A DNA stretch of 64,000 bases. It comes from SVFI01 sp964519385. GTDB taxonomy: Bacteria > Bacillota > Clostridia > Lachnospirales > Lachnospiraceae. Position 1 is the first letter of the stretch, and every line of letters starts with the position of its first letter. Below are positions 1 to 8,455 of this stretch, piece after piece. Location: assembly GCA_964519385.1 (NCBI GenBank), contig CAZFLR010000002.1, positions 1 through 64,000 of the forward strand. The letters run 5' to 3'. The notes below the pieces were generated by a model. That model was not told where the DNA came from. It did no database searches and saw only the letters and a program-made list of their open reading frames with translations. The position numbers and the translations under genes were made by a program.

Positions 1-107
1 ACGTAGAAATGATGGGCTTAATCGGTGCAGGTAACAACCCGATGGTTGGTATGACAGTTGCTGTTGCAGTTTCCGTACAGGAAGCAGCAGACGCTGGTAA
101 GTTCTAA
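1..107 (+). CDS. C-terminal end of a GGGtGRT-family-like protein (partial)
   Basis: Only the last 34 codons are inside the window, read from base 3 to the TAA at 105-107. The tail contains the segment EMMGLIGAGNNPMVGMT followed by an alanine/valine-rich stretch and ends in EAADAGKF. From memory this resembles the C-terminus of the clostridial GGGtGRT proteins, whose function is not established. That match is recollection, not a search result, so the name is tentative. A strong terminator follows directly, so this is the last gene of its transcript. Confidence 0.5.
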   Translation, partial: VEMMGLIGAGNNPMVGMTVAVAVSVQEAADAGKF

Positions 108-136
108 GAAATATTTTACAGATTACAGATTTTTAA

Positions 137-180
137 GGGCTGTTCAAAACGGTATATCCGTTCTGAACGGCTCTTTTTTA
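137..180 (+). terminator. Rho-independent terminator after the partial gene
   Basis: A 16-bp stem (arms 137-152 and 158-173) holds one A-C mismatch and two G-U pairs, has a 5-base loop, and is followed by a run of six T. It separates the partial first gene from the GGDEF/EAL gene. Confidence 0.85.
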
Positions 181-245
181 TATGTATTATGTCTTTCGTT
201 TCAGTAAAAATATAGTAAAAATCTACAAACAAAACGCAAATTACA

Positions 246-274
246 TTGACTGTTTTGTGAAAACAGTATACAAT
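246..274 (+). promoter_or_regulatory. Sigma-A promoter of the GGDEF/EAL gene with a palindromic spacer
   Basis: The -35 TTGACT at 246-251 and -10 TACAAT at 269-274 are 17 bases apart. The start of the spacer overlaps a perfect inverted repeat TGTTTT-GTG-AAAACA at 251-265, and a second one, ATTGT-G-ACAAT, lies in the leader at 308-318. These symmetric sites suggest repressor binding, but no regulator is identified here. Confidence 0.75.
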
Positions 275-347
275 TAAAGAAATATAGGTATGTAGTTTCA
301 ATAAATAATTGTGACAATATACAACAGAAGAGACAGGGATGTTTTTT

Positions 348-2630
348 ATGAAATTATTACTTGAAATCTTTTTAGTTATAACACTGTTTATACTTACATA
401 TTATATTTTTAAAACGCACAAGCGGCTGAAAGAGAATAGATTTGCCAACACTGTGGAATCACTTCTTGCAATCGGCTTTGTTATTGTATTGTGTACACTT
501 GTCAATTTACTTATTCCGGACAAGCTTCCGAGTCTGATTGCTTATAGTGTATATTTCATTTCTTCGATTTGGTTATTGTATATATTGTTAAAATTTTCTA
601 TTGAATTTATAGGCAATAGATTTGATCGCTACGTGAACCGGGGTGTCATGTTTGCTCTCTTAATGATTGATACCGTTTCATTGGCACTCAATCCTGTATA
701 CAGACATTTATTTGATATTTCTCCGGCTGTCTGGTGCGGAGAATCGGGTTTCTATAACATTACGACGAAGCCTCTTTTTTATCTCCATTATATTTTTGTG
801 GTTCTCCTGATTCTTTCCTGCTTTTTAAGCTTGTTCTACAGGGCTTATAAATCCGCAGCACTTTATCGAAAAAAATATCTTTCCATTGCGGTGCTTCTTG
901 CCGTTACTGTTATATTAAATTTTTTTACCTATGACAATGCGGTGGATTACTCCGTTTTTGCCTGTGTGATAGAAGAAATCTGTATTTATTACTGTGTATT
1001 TGAATTCACGCCTTCGCAGCTTCTGCCAAAAACACTGCTTCAGGTTTCCAATGAAATGGCAGTAGCGATTCTGGTATTTGATGTGGATGGCAGACTTTTA
1101 TATAAAAATAAAAAAGCAGAGCAGTTTCTGGATAGAGAAACACCTTTTGCAAACCTGTACGGAGTGACGCTTGAGACCTTGTGCAAGGCTGACTTTTACG
1201 AACATGAGAGTTCCTTCACCAAGCAGGAAACCTTTTATAAAAATACGATTCCGCGTGTCTTTGATATTCAGATGCAGAAGCTTTATAATAACGAAAATCA
1301 ACTGGAAGCCACGTATTATATCATAAAAGATTCCACTCAGGAGCTTGAACAGTTAAATAAAGAGAAGTTTCTGGCATCACATGACAGCCTGACCGGACTT
1401 TACAACAAGCAGTATTTTTACGAAAAGACAGAGCAGTATATTAATTTTCATCCGAACAAGGAATTTCTTATGATTTGTACGGATATCCGGGAATTTAAAA
1501 TGATTAATGACTTTTTCGGTACCCGGATTGGAGATCAGGTTCTGATTAACTTTGCAAAAATGCTCAGCGGACAGCTTTCGGATGCAAGTATATATGGTCG
1601 TATTGAAAATGATATTTTCGGTATATTAATGGCAAAGGATAAATATGATGAAGAAGCATTTTGTGCGAAAGCACAGGAAGCATTTGAGTCATGTATTGAC
1701 ACGGATATTTCTTTTCCGACTATCAATTATATCGGAGTGTACGAGATTACGGATAGGTCTATTCCGGCCTCAGTTATGTGTGATCGTGCCAGAATGGCGA
1801 TTTCATCTATTAAGGGCTCGTTCCATAAGCGTGTGGCATATTATAATGAAGACCTTCGCAATAATATTTTATATGAGCAGGAGCTGATTACAGACCTTGA
1901 TCATGCAATTGCCACGGGAGAGATACAGATGTTTCTTCAGCCGCAGATGGACAGTGAGGGACATATGCGAGGCGCAGAGGCTCTTGTACGCTGGATACAC
2001 AGCGAAAAAGGTATGATTATGCCGGGAGATTTTATTCCTGTCTTTGAGAAAAACGGATTGATTTCCGAGGTGGACAAACACATTTGGGATCTTGCCTGCA
2101 GGCAGCTTAAGAAGTGGAAGGACGAGGGAAAAGAGAACTTATACATATCGGTCAATATTTCACCGATAGATTTCTATTTTCTGAATATTTTTCAGGTATT
2201 TACGGAGCTGGTACAAAAATATGATATATCTCCTCAGAATATTAAGCTGGAGATTACCGAAACTGCGATTGCCATGGATGTGAAACGTCAGCTTGAGCTT
2301 ATTGAAAGGCTCCGAAATTACGGTTTTGTAGTGGAGATGGATGATTTTGGAAGCGGATATTCCTCACTCAACATGCTAAAGGATATTCAGGTGGATATTC
2401 TAAAAATCGATATGGCGTTTCTTCGTAAATCCAAAGACGAAGAACGTTCCAAAAAGATTCTGCATATGATTATCAATCTCTCAAAGCAGCTCGGAATGCC
2501 GGTCATTTCAGAGGGTGTGGAGACCAAAGAACAGGTGGAATATTTATCAGATTTCGGCTGCGACATGTTCCAGGGATATTATTTTGCACGGCCGATGGAT
2601 ATAACAACGTTTGAGAAATTATATTTATAA
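348..2630 (+). CDS. Membrane GGDEF/EAL protein, probable cyclic-di-GMP phosphodiesterase
   Basis: About 760 residues. The first ~230 form seven or eight hydrophobic helices like the 7TM sensor module of histidine kinases. A PAS-like region follows (~240-335), then a GGDEF domain (~345-505) and an EAL domain (~515-755). The GGDEF signature is degenerate (RIENDIF, near residue 417), so cyclase activity is unlikely. The EAL domain keeps AEALVRW (~542), LEITET, DDFGSGYSS (~664) and SEGVET, as expected of a working c-di-GMP hydrolase. The start at 348 is preferred because AGGGAT at 335-340 is properly spaced from it; an ATG at 339 is the alternative. The gene is transcribed alone or with the following kinase-like gene. 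The degenerate GGDEF may bind GTP and regulate the EAL, which is inference. Confidence 0.9.
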   Translation: MKLLLEIFLVITLFILTYYIFKTHKRLKENRFANTVESLLAIGFVIVLCTLVNLLIPDKLPSLIAYSVYFISSIWLLYILLKFSIEFIGNRFDRYVNRGVMFALLMIDTVSLALNPVYRHLFDISPAVWCGESGFYNITTKPLFYLHYIFVVLLILSCFLSLFYRAYKSAALYRKKYLSIAVLLAVTVILNFFTYDNAVDYSVFACVIEEICIYYCVFEFTPSQLLPKTLLQVSNEMAVAILVFDVDGRLLYKNKKAEQFLDRETPFANLYGVTLETLCKADFYEHESSFTKQETFYKNTIPRVFDIQMQKLYNNENQLEATYYIIKDSTQELEQLNKEKFLASHDSLTGLYNKQYFYEKTEQYINFHPNKEFLMICTDIREFKMINDFFGTRIGDQVLINFAKMLSGQLSDASIYGRIENDIFGILMAKDKYDEEAFCAKAQEAFESCIDTDISFPTINYIGVYEITDRSIPASVMCDRARMAISSIKGSFHKRVAYYNEDLRNNILYEQELITDLDHAIATGEIQMFLQPQMDSEGHMRGAEALVRWIHSEKGMIMPGDFIPVFEKNGLISEVDKHIWDLACRQLKKWKDEGKENLYISVNISPIDFYFLNIFQVFTELVQKYDISPQNIKLEITETAIAMDVKRQLELIERLRNYGFVVEMDDFGSGYSSLNMLKDIQVDILKIDMAFLRKSKDEERSKKILHMIINLSKQLGMPVISEGVETKEQVEYLSDFGCDMFQGYYFARPMDITTFEKLYL

Positions 2631-2675
2631 GATACTATTTATTAAACTATACTATATAAGAAAGAGGGTCAGCTT

Positions 2676-3296
2676 ATGAATACGATCATTACAATTGGAA
2701 GACAGTTTGGTTCCGGAGGAAAAGAAATCGGAGAGAAGCTTGCAAAGGAGTTTGGTATTCCGTGCTATGATAAGGAGCTTTTATCCAGAGCAGCAAAGGA
2801 GAGTGGCTTCTGTGAGGAACTTATCCAGACACATGACGAGAGACCTACGAACAGTTTTTTGTATAATCTCGTTATGGACACCTATTCCTTTGGCTATAAT
2901 GCAGCCGGTATGATTGATATGCCAATCAGCCAGAAGGTATTTCTTGCTCAGTTTGACGCGATTAAAAAGATTGCAGACGAAGGTCCGTGTGTCATTGTTG
3001 GCCGCTGCGCAGATTATGCCCTTGCAGATTATGACAACAGCCTGAGTATTTTTGTTCACGCAGATATGTCTGCGAAATTAAAACGCATCACGAAGAAATA
3101 TGATCTTCCGGAGAACAAGGCAAAGGATATGATTCAGAAAAAGGACAGACAGCGTCAGAGCTATTACAACTATTATTCCTCTAAAAAATGGGGTGCAAGT
3201 GAGAGCTATGATTTATCTGTAAACAGCAGTGTTCTCGGTGTTGACGGAACAGTCAATCTAATTAAGCAGTTTATTACCGATTTTGAAAACAAATAA
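2676..3296 (+). CDS. Cytidylate kinase-like family protein
   Basis: 206 residues starting with a P-loop (GRQFGSGG, residues 8-15) followed by an EIGEKLAKEFG helix. This is typical of the cytidylate-kinase-like family common in Clostridia and distinct from canonical Cmk. A later RITKKYDL segment and a lysine-rich region (QKKDRQRQSYYNYYSSKKW) fit the lid region of that family. The AGAAAGAGGG upstream of the ATG is a good ribosome binding site. It lies 45 bases after the GGDEF/EAL gene and 36 before the permease, so all three may be co-transcribed. The substrate is not known for this family; nucleoside monophosphate kinase activity is inferred from the fold. Confidence 0.8.
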   Translation: MNTIITIGRQFGSGGKEIGEKLAKEFGIPCYDKELLSRAAKESGFCEELIQTHDERPTNSFLYNLVMDTYSFGYNAAGMIDMPISQKVFLAQFDAIKKIADEGPCVIVGRCADYALADYDNSLSIFVHADMSAKLKRITKKYDLPENKAKDMIQKKDRQRQSYYNYYSSKKWGASESYDLSVNSSVLGVDGTVNLIKQFITDFENK

Positions 3297-3332
3297 GAGA
3301 GTAGTATACACGGGAAGGATATTTACCATACT

Positions 3333-4631
3333 ATGAAATTTCAAATTGAAAAAAAATATCTTGCATGGGGTCTGACTGCATTTTTGGTAATTGTTGCCTC
3401 TATATTATTTTATTATGTCTTGTTTCATATGGGAAATATCAAAAATGCATTTTCAGGAGCTGTCAGAATATGTATGCCGGTTATCGATGGTCTGGTGATT
3501 GCATATCTGCTTGCTCCGGTTGTCAATTATCTGGAAAAGGAATGCTTTTTCCCACTGTGCAAAAAGCTGAATATCCGGCTTCATACATCCAACAAAAAAA
3601 GAATCCGTCTCATAACTTCGCTTTTGACACTCGGATTGCTTGTATTATTGCTTTATTGGTTTTGTGTTATGATTATCCCTCAGGTGATAGAGAGCGTCCA
3701 GAATATCCTTGGGCAGCTTCCGATGTATATTTCCAACCTGAACCGGTGGGCAGATAATCTTTCTAAAAAAAATCCGGAATTAAGTGTTTTTGTCAATGAT
3801 GTTCTGGCTCAATATTCGGGACAGATTGAAGAACTCACAACACAAAAATTTATTCCTCAGATTAATGAAATTGTTCAGTCAATCTCATCCACTGTATTTT
3901 CAAGTGTTCTGAACATACTTGTTATGGCATGGAATTTCTTTATAGGACTGATTATCGCGCTTTATCTGCTTGTCAGCAAGGAATTATTTGCCGGACAGGG
4001 AAAGAAGATGATTTATGCATTATTTGAGGAAGAAACCGGTAATTCGCTTATTAAGAATATTCGTTTTGTCCACAGTACCTTCGGGGGATTTATAAGTGGA
4101 AAGCTGGTTGATTCGCTCATTATCGGTATGCTTTGCTTCATCGGTATGACCTTGTTAAATCTTCCGTATCCGCTGCTTGTAAGCCTGATTGTAGGTGTGA
4201 CGAATATTATTCCTTTTTTTGGTCCGTTTATCGGAGCAGTTCCGAGTATTATATTGATTCTTATGGTCAATCCGCTTCAGGCACTGTATTTTGCAATTTT
4301 TGTATTCGTCTTGCAGCAGTTTGACGGTAATATTCTCGGTCCGAAAATTTTGGGTGACAAAACCGGCTTGTCCAGCTTCTGGGTTATTTTTTCCATCACA
4401 ATATTTGGTGGATACTGGGGCTTTATCGGTATGGCTGTCGGTGTTCCCGTGTTTGCTGTTCTTTATGCTGCCTGGAAGTCATTTATCAGTCGTTCCCTGC
4501 AGAAAAAAGGACTCTCAACCGATACCGCGGAATATCTTGACCTTGCAGAAATTAAAGACAGCCGATTCATAAAGCTTCCTCCGCAAAAGGAAAAAGAATC
4601 CGGAACACCAAAGAAAAATAAGAAGAACTAA
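3333..4631 (+). CDS. AI-2E family transporter
   Basis: 432 residues with about eight hydrophobic helices, two at the N-terminus (~10-90), a soluble middle, then a cluster from ~195 to 390. The conserved family block is visible: FISGKLVDSLIIG, LPYPLLVSLIVG, NIIPFFGPFIGA and LGPKILGDKTGLSSFWVI. Members include E. coli TqsA/YdiK and sodium/proton antiporters, so the substrate cannot be told. The C-terminal tail is lysine-rich. The stop is 17 bases before dtd, suggesting co-transcription. Confidence 0.87.
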   Translation: MKFQIEKKYLAWGLTAFLVIVASILFYYVLFHMGNIKNAFSGAVRICMPVIDGLVIAYLLAPVVNYLEKECFFPLCKKLNIRLHTSNKKRIRLITSLLTLGLLVLLLYWFCVMIIPQVIESVQNILGQLPMYISNLNRWADNLSKKNPELSVFVNDVLAQYSGQIEELTTQKFIPQINEIVQSISSTVFSSVLNILVMAWNFFIGLIIALYLLVSKELFAGQGKKMIYALFEEETGNSLIKNIRFVHSTFGGFISGKLVDSLIIGMLCFIGMTLLNLPYPLLVSLIVGVTNIIPFFGPFIGAVPSIILILMVNPLQALYFAIFVFVLQQFDGNILGPKILGDKTGLSSFWVIFSITIFGGYWGFIGMAVGVPVFAVLYAAWKSFISRSLQKKGLSTDTAEYLDLAEIKDSRFIKLPPQKEKESGTPKKNKKN

Positions 4632-4647
4632 AAAGAAAGCTGAAATT

Positions 4648-5097
4648 ATGAAATTTGTAATACAACGTGTAAATCATGCCAACGTAAAAGTAAATCAGGA
4701 AGTAGTCGGACAGATTGGAAAAGGGTTTTTAGTATTAATCGGTGTCAGCCAGACAGATACTTTAGAAATAGCCGATAAAATGATTCGCAAACTTATTGCC
4801 ATGCGTATATTTGAAGATGAAGAAGGAAAAACCAACCTTGCATTAAAGGATGTAAAAGGTGAATTGCTTTTAGTATCACAATTTACCCTTTATGCAGATT
4901 GCCGTAAGGGAAATCGTCCTTCCTTTATCAAAGCCGGAGCTCCGGATACAGCCAATGAGATATACGAATATATTATTTCTCAATGTAAAAAAGAAGTCCC
5001 TGTTGTGGAAAAAGGAATTTTTGGTGCAGATATGAAAATAACCCTTGAAAATGACGGTCCTTTTACCATAGTGCTTGATTCTGAAGAGATATGTTAA
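4648..5097 (+). CDS. dtd: D-aminoacyl-tRNA deacylase
   Basis: 149 residues, the normal Dtd length. It starts MKFVIQRVNHANVKV and holds the SQFTLYADCRKGNRPSF motif and the C-terminal NDGPFTIVLDS with the Gly-Pro pair. The enzyme hydrolyses D-amino acids from mischarged tRNA, and also glycine from tRNA-Ala, acting as a cytosolic proofreading factor. It is the last gene before a strong terminator. Confidence 0.96.
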   Translation: MKFVIQRVNHANVKVNQEVVGQIGKGFLVLIGVSQTDTLEIADKMIRKLIAMRIFEDEEGKTNLALKDVKGELLLVSQFTLYADCRKGNRPSFIKAGAPDTANEIYEYIISQCKKEVPVVEKGIFGADMKITLENDGPFTIVLDSEEIC

Positions 5098-5144
5098 ATT
5101 AAGCCACTTGCTAAAGAAAAAGTAAATAAAGCCAAAAAGAAGTC

Positions 5145-5185
5145 GAACTATTCGTTAAACTGTTCTTTTGCGAATAGTTCTTTTC
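5145..5185 (+). terminator. Terminator after dtd
   Basis: A perfect 10-bp stem (5145-5154 with 5171-5180) has a 16-base loop and is followed by TTTTC. It ends the transcript that includes dtd. Confidence 0.75.
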
Positions 5186-5296
5186 ATCTCTCATTCTTTG
5201 TGTTATACTCTAAAGTATGACATGTTTCTATTCAAAGTGTCACTTCAACATGAACCACAACAATCTCAAATAATATTAAAAAAGGAATACTATTTT

Positions 5297-6031
5297 ATGA
5301 AATTACAACAATTATTAAGTTATACCAGACGTGCTGTAGATGATTATGAAATGATTGAGGACGGCGATAAGATTGCAATCGGTATTTCAGGCGGCAAAGA
5401 CAGTCTGACGCTTCTTTATGCTTTGCACGGCTTACAACGGTTTTATCCGAAAAGATTTGAACTCTGTGCTGTTACGGTGGATCTTGGATTTAAAATACAG
5501 GATTTCACAAAAATACAAGCCCTTTGCGACGAACTTGAAGTTCCGTACACTGTTGTAAAAACCGACATCGCAGATATTATCTTCAACCAACGCAAAGAAT
5601 CCAATCCCTGTTCCTTATGTGCAAAAATGCGTAAGGGTGCATTAAACGAAGAAATGAAACGTTTAGGATGCAATAAAATCGCATATGCACATCATAAAGA
5701 TGATATTATTGAAACCATGTTAATGTCGCTTATATTTGAAGGACGCTTCCACTCCTTCTCACCGCGAACATATCTGGACCGCATGGATTTAACAGTTATT
5801 CGTCCGCTTATGTATGTAAATGAGGCAGATGTAATCGGTTTTATGAATAAATACAATCTTCCTGTCGCAAAAAGCGCGTGTCCTGCAGACGGCTATACCA
5901 AACGTCAGTATACCAAGGAACTGCTTAAAAAGCTGACAGACGAAAATCCCGGTGTAAAGGAACGAATGTTTACCGCCATTGTACGCGGTAATCTCTCCGG
6001 CTGGCCGGAATATAAAGGAAATCGTTGGTAA
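5297..6031 (+). CDS. TtcA-like tRNA 2-thiocytidine biosynthesis protein
   Basis: 244 residues from the ATG at 5297, which follows AAAGGAA at the right spacing. A longer reading from 5168 is possible but would run through the upstream terminator region. The PP-loop ATP pyrophosphatase motif SGGKDS is near residue 35, and a CSLC pair (SNPCSLCAKMRKG) and a later cysteine (SACPADG) match the TtcA/TtuA group that holds an iron-sulfur cluster and thiolates tRNA. The exact tRNA position modified cannot be told from sequence. A recombinase gene starts 14 bases after the stop. Confidence 0.85.
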   Translation: MKLQQLLSYTRRAVDDYEMIEDGDKIAIGISGGKDSLTLLYALHGLQRFYPKRFELCAVTVDLGFKIQDFTKIQALCDELEVPYTVVKTDIADIIFNQRKESNPCSLCAKMRKGALNEEMKRLGCNKIAYAHHKDDIIETMLMSLIFEGRFHSFSPRTYLDRMDLTVIRPLMYVNEADVIGFMNKYNLPVAKSACPADGYTKRQYTKELLKKLTDENPGVKERMFTAIVRGNLSGWPEYKGNRW

Positions 6032-6045
6032 AAAGGTAAATACAT

Positions 6046-7098
6046 ATGGCAGAACAGAATAATTATCATGATATGATAAATAAACAGAATATAGAGAAAA
6101 TGCGTGAAGTTCTTTCTGAGCTTCCTAAATTTTGCAAACAATTTTTCCGTGGAATCGAACACACCACTTCCACCCGGACAAGACTCGGTTATGCTCTGGA
6201 TCTTCGTATATTCTTTGAATTTATCCAGGAAAATAATCTTTCTATGAGAAGGATACCAATCACTGAATATCCTCTCTCTCTGCTCGATCAATTAACAAAA
6301 GAGGACATAGAAGAATATCTGGACTATCTGGAGCTTTATCACAAAGGTGACAAGGAATATCGCAATGACGAACGCGGAAAATCCAGAAAGCTGGCTTCCC
6401 TGCGAAGCTTCTATCACTACTTTTATACCAGTGAACTGATTGAAAAAGATGTTGCATCTCTGGTTCCGATGCCGAAACTTCACGACAAAGAAATTATCCG
6501 TTTGGATCCGGGAGAAGTTGCTACCCTTCTTGATCTTGTGGAAAATGGAGAAAATCTGACCGTTGCGGAGCTGCGTTATCATAAGGTGACAAAGGTGCGT
6601 GACCTTGCTCTCCTTACATTATTGCTCGGTACAGGTATTCGTGTTTCCGAGTGTGTCGGACTGGATATAAATGATGTGGATTTCCGTAACGGCGGAATTA
6701 AAATTCGCAGAAAAGGAGGTAATGAAGCTGTTATTTACTTCGGTCACGAGGTTGAGGATGCACTCCTTGACTATATGGATGAACGAATGCATAAAATTCC
6801 GGCACAGGGACATGAAACTGCTTTCTTCCTATCCATGCAGAACAAACGGCTCAGCGTGCGCGCAGTGGAAAAGCTTGTAAAAAAATATGCTTCTAAGGTA
6901 ACCTCTCTAAAAAAGATTACTCCGCACAAGCTCCGAAGTACCTACGGAACCAACTTATACCGTGAAACCGGAGATATATATCTTGTCGCTGATATACTCG
7001 GCCATAAAAATGTTGATACCACACGTAAGCATTATGCTGCAATGGAAGAAGAAAATCGCCGTACAGCAGCCAATGCCGTAAAGCTGCGTGAACCCTGA
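6046..7098 (+). CDS. Tyrosine recombinase, XerC/XerD-like
   Basis: 350 residues. The N-terminal SAM-like core-binding domain (~30-150) includes TRTRLGYALDL and SLRSFYHYFY. The catalytic domain carries the family residues: Arg in GTGIRVSE (~199), HKLR (His ~294, Arg ~297), LGHKN (His ~320) and the Tyr nucleophile in RKHYAAM (~330). The length exceeds the ~300 of most Xer proteins because of a longer linker around residues 90-180. There are no attachment sites, transposase or phage genes nearby, so a chromosome dimer resolution role is more likely than integration. It follows the TtcA-like gene by 14 bases and converges on the LysM gene. Confidence 0.85.
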   Translation: MAEQNNYHDMINKQNIEKMREVLSELPKFCKQFFRGIEHTTSTRTRLGYALDLRIFFEFIQENNLSMRRIPITEYPLSLLDQLTKEDIEEYLDYLELYHKGDKEYRNDERGKSRKLASLRSFYHYFYTSELIEKDVASLVPMPKLHDKEIIRLDPGEVATLLDLVENGENLTVAELRYHKVTKVRDLALLTLLLGTGIRVSECVGLDINDVDFRNGGIKIRRKGGNEAVIYFGHEVEDALLDYMDERMHKIPAQGHETAFFLSMQNKRLSVRAVEKLVKKYASKVTSLKKITPHKLRSTYGTNLYRETGDIYLVADILGHKNVDTTRKHYAAMEEENRRTAANAVKLREP

Positions 7099-7126
7099 CA
7101 TAAATATGGCCACCGGTGTATACCGG

Positions 7127-7561
7127 CTATTCCTGCAAGGTTTCAGAATAATATGGAACGATAATATATGTTCCGGCTTTTAAGGTTTCAAATTTATTTA
7201 ATCCATTGATGGAACGGATTTCATTGATACATTGACTGACTTTTGACACGGAGCCGTCCGTATACTGCTCTGCTATATTCCAGAGCGTATCACCGCTCTC
7301 CACATAAATCTCCTTATAATATTTATAAGAAGCGGATGCACGGTCAGCTCCGGTTGCCTGTGCACTTGTACCGAGAACCGAAAACGCAAGAACAACTCCC
7401 AAAACCACAGCCAATGCCGAAAAAAACAGAACACGTCTCTGTCTCGAAACTTTCTCTCTTCGTCTGTATGCTTTTACAGCCGCCTTCCTGCTTCTGCTCT
7501 GCTGCGTTCTGCATACATCTGAAACGTCCTGTAATTGTATAACTGAAATCTGCTGTAACAT
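7127..7561 (-). CDS. LysM-domain membrane protein, YneA-like SOS division inhibitor candidate
   Basis: 144 residues with a basic cytoplasmic start, one transmembrane helix (~45-62, LFFSALAVVLGVVLAFSVLG) and a C-terminal LysM domain (YVESGDTLWNIAEQY through IIVPYYSE). It is divergent from lexA and shares the SOS-box-rich intergenic region, the same arrangement as Bacillus yneA, whose product delays division during DNA damage. A good ribosome binding site (GAGGAG) precedes the start. The YneA role is inferred from context and architecture. It is longer than Bacillus YneA and has an extra N-terminal segment. Confidence 0.8.
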   Translation of the reverse strand: MLQQISVIQLQDVSDVCRTQQSRSRKAAVKAYRRREKVSRQRRVLFFSALAVVLGVVLAFSVLGTSAQATGADRASASYKYYKEIYVESGDTLWNIAEQYTDGSVSKVSQCINEIRSINGLNKFETLKAGTYIIVPYYSETLQE

Positions 7562-7582
7562 GATAAATCACTCCTCTAAAAT

Positions 7583-7609
7583 CGAACATATGGTACGAAC
7601 ATTTGTTTG
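7583..7609. promoter_or_regulatory. Two overlapping LexA (SOS) boxes before the LysM gene
   Basis: CGAACATATGGTAC at 7583-7596 and CGAACATTTGTTTG at 7596-7609 both resemble the Gram-positive LexA consensus CGAACATATGTTCG and share one base. They lie just upstream of the LysM gene's ribosome binding site, where bound LexA would block its transcription. Confidence 0.8.
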
Positions 7610-7626
7610 TTATACCTGCATTATAT

Positions 7627-7640
7627 CGAACAAGTTTTCG
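7627..7640. promoter_or_regulatory. LexA (SOS) box, mid-region
   Basis: CGAACAAGTTTTCG keeps both half-site ends of the LexA consensus with changes in the centre. It is probably a weaker operator between the divergent genes. Confidence 0.55.
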
Positions 7641-7657
7641 TGTGTCAAGCAGAAAAT

Positions 7658-7671
7658 CGAACAAAATTTCG
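7658..7671. promoter_or_regulatory. LexA (SOS) box upstream of the lexA promoter
   Basis: CGAACAAAATTTCG keeps the CGAAC half-site and a TTCG end. It lies 10 bases upstream of the lexA -35 element. Confidence 0.55.
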
Positions 7672-7681
7672 GAATATATGT

Positions 7682-7710
7682 TTGCTTTTTTCTTTTTCTT
7701 CTGTTATACT
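7682..7710 (+). promoter_or_regulatory. lexA promoter
   Basis: The -35 TTGCTT (7682-7687) and the -10 TATACT (7705-7710) are separated by a 17-base spacer. Transcription should start near 7717, just ahead of the operator at 7724-7737. Confidence 0.75.
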
Positions 7711-7723
7711 TACATTAAATAAA

Positions 7724-7737
7724 GGTACATTTGTTCG
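7724..7737. promoter_or_regulatory. LexA operator in the lexA leader
   Basis: GGTACATTTGTTCG matches 12 of 14 positions of an ideal box and lies between the expected transcription start and the ribosome binding site, consistent with autorepression. Confidence 0.75.
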
Positions 7738-7749
7738 GGAGGGAATTTT

Positions 7750-8367
7750 ATGTCATATGGTAAAATCAGCAAGAAGCAGACAGAAATTTTAGAATTCATC
7801 AAGGCACGCATCCTTGAAAAGGGATATCCACCGGCAGTACGTGAGATCTGCGAGGCTGTTCATCTTAAGTCTACCTCTTCCGTACATGCTCATCTGGAAA
7901 CACTTGAAAAGAACGGCTATATCCGCCGTGACCCTACTAAGCCGCGTGCAATAGAGATATGTGACGACAGTTTTCAGCTCGTCCGCCACGAAATGACGAG
8001 CATTCCGATTATCGGTACTGTTGCTGCCGGACAGCCTATTTTAGCTCAGGAGAATATTGAAGGATATTTCCCGATTCCGGTTGAGATGGCTCCGAATGCA
8101 GAATCGTTTGTTCTTAAGGTCAAGGGTGACAGTATGATTAATGCCGGTATTTTCAGTGGAGATCAGATTTTTGTCGAGAAAACGAACGTTGCCAGAAATG
8201 GTGATACCGTAGTTGCCCTTGTAGATGACTCAGCGACGGTTAAGACCTTCTATAAGGAGAACGGACACATTCGTCTTCAACCGGAGAACGATGACATGGA
8301 TCCTATCATTGTTGACAACTGCGAGATTTTAGGCAAAGTTTACGGTGTGTTCCGTCTTTATCACTAA
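7750..8367 (+). CDS. lexA: LexA repressor
   Basis: 205 residues, normal length. An N-terminal winged helix (SKKQTEILEFIKARI and STSSVHAHLETLEKNGYI) binds SOS boxes. The C-terminal peptidase domain has the Ala93-Gly94 cleavage site (TVAAGQP), Ser128 in GDSM and Lys165 in ATVKTF. DNA damage activates RecA, which triggers self-cleavage and derepression. GGAGGGA precedes the ATG at 7750. The gene is divergent from the LysM/YneA-like gene and appears autoregulated through the operators described here. Confidence 0.98.
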   Translation: MSYGKISKKQTEILEFIKARILEKGYPPAVREICEAVHLKSTSSVHAHLETLEKNGYIRRDPTKPRAIEICDDSFQLVRHEMTSIPIIGTVAAGQPILAQENIEGYFPIPVEMAPNAESFVLKVKGDSMINAGIFSGDQIFVEKTNVARNGDTVVALVDDSATVKTFYKENGHIRLQPENDDMDPIIVDNCEILGKVYGVFRLYH

Positions 8368-8388
8368 TGCTTTTATAATATATGAAAT

Positions 8389-8434
8389 AAAAATTCGGAC
8401 CGGTCTGCTGCTGCAATTCGGTCCGAATTTTTTT
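8389..8434. terminator. Bidirectional terminator between lexA and rsfS
   Basis: A perfect 14-bp stem (8389-8402 with 8419-8432) has A-rich and T-rich ends, so it can terminate both lexA on the plus strand and the rsfS operon on the minus strand. Confidence 0.85.
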
Positions 8435-8455
8435 CTGTATTTTTATTGGCTGATA

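Noticed and set aside
6046..7098. The tyrosine recombinase as evidence of a mobile element
   Set aside because: No repeats, tRNA, excisionase or phage genes flank it and its neighbours are core genes, so a Xer-like role is favoured.
7099..7126. A CCGGT-GTAT-ACCGG hairpin between the recombinase and LysM genes
   Set aside because: The stem is only five base pairs and neither strand has a T tract, so it is not called as a terminator.
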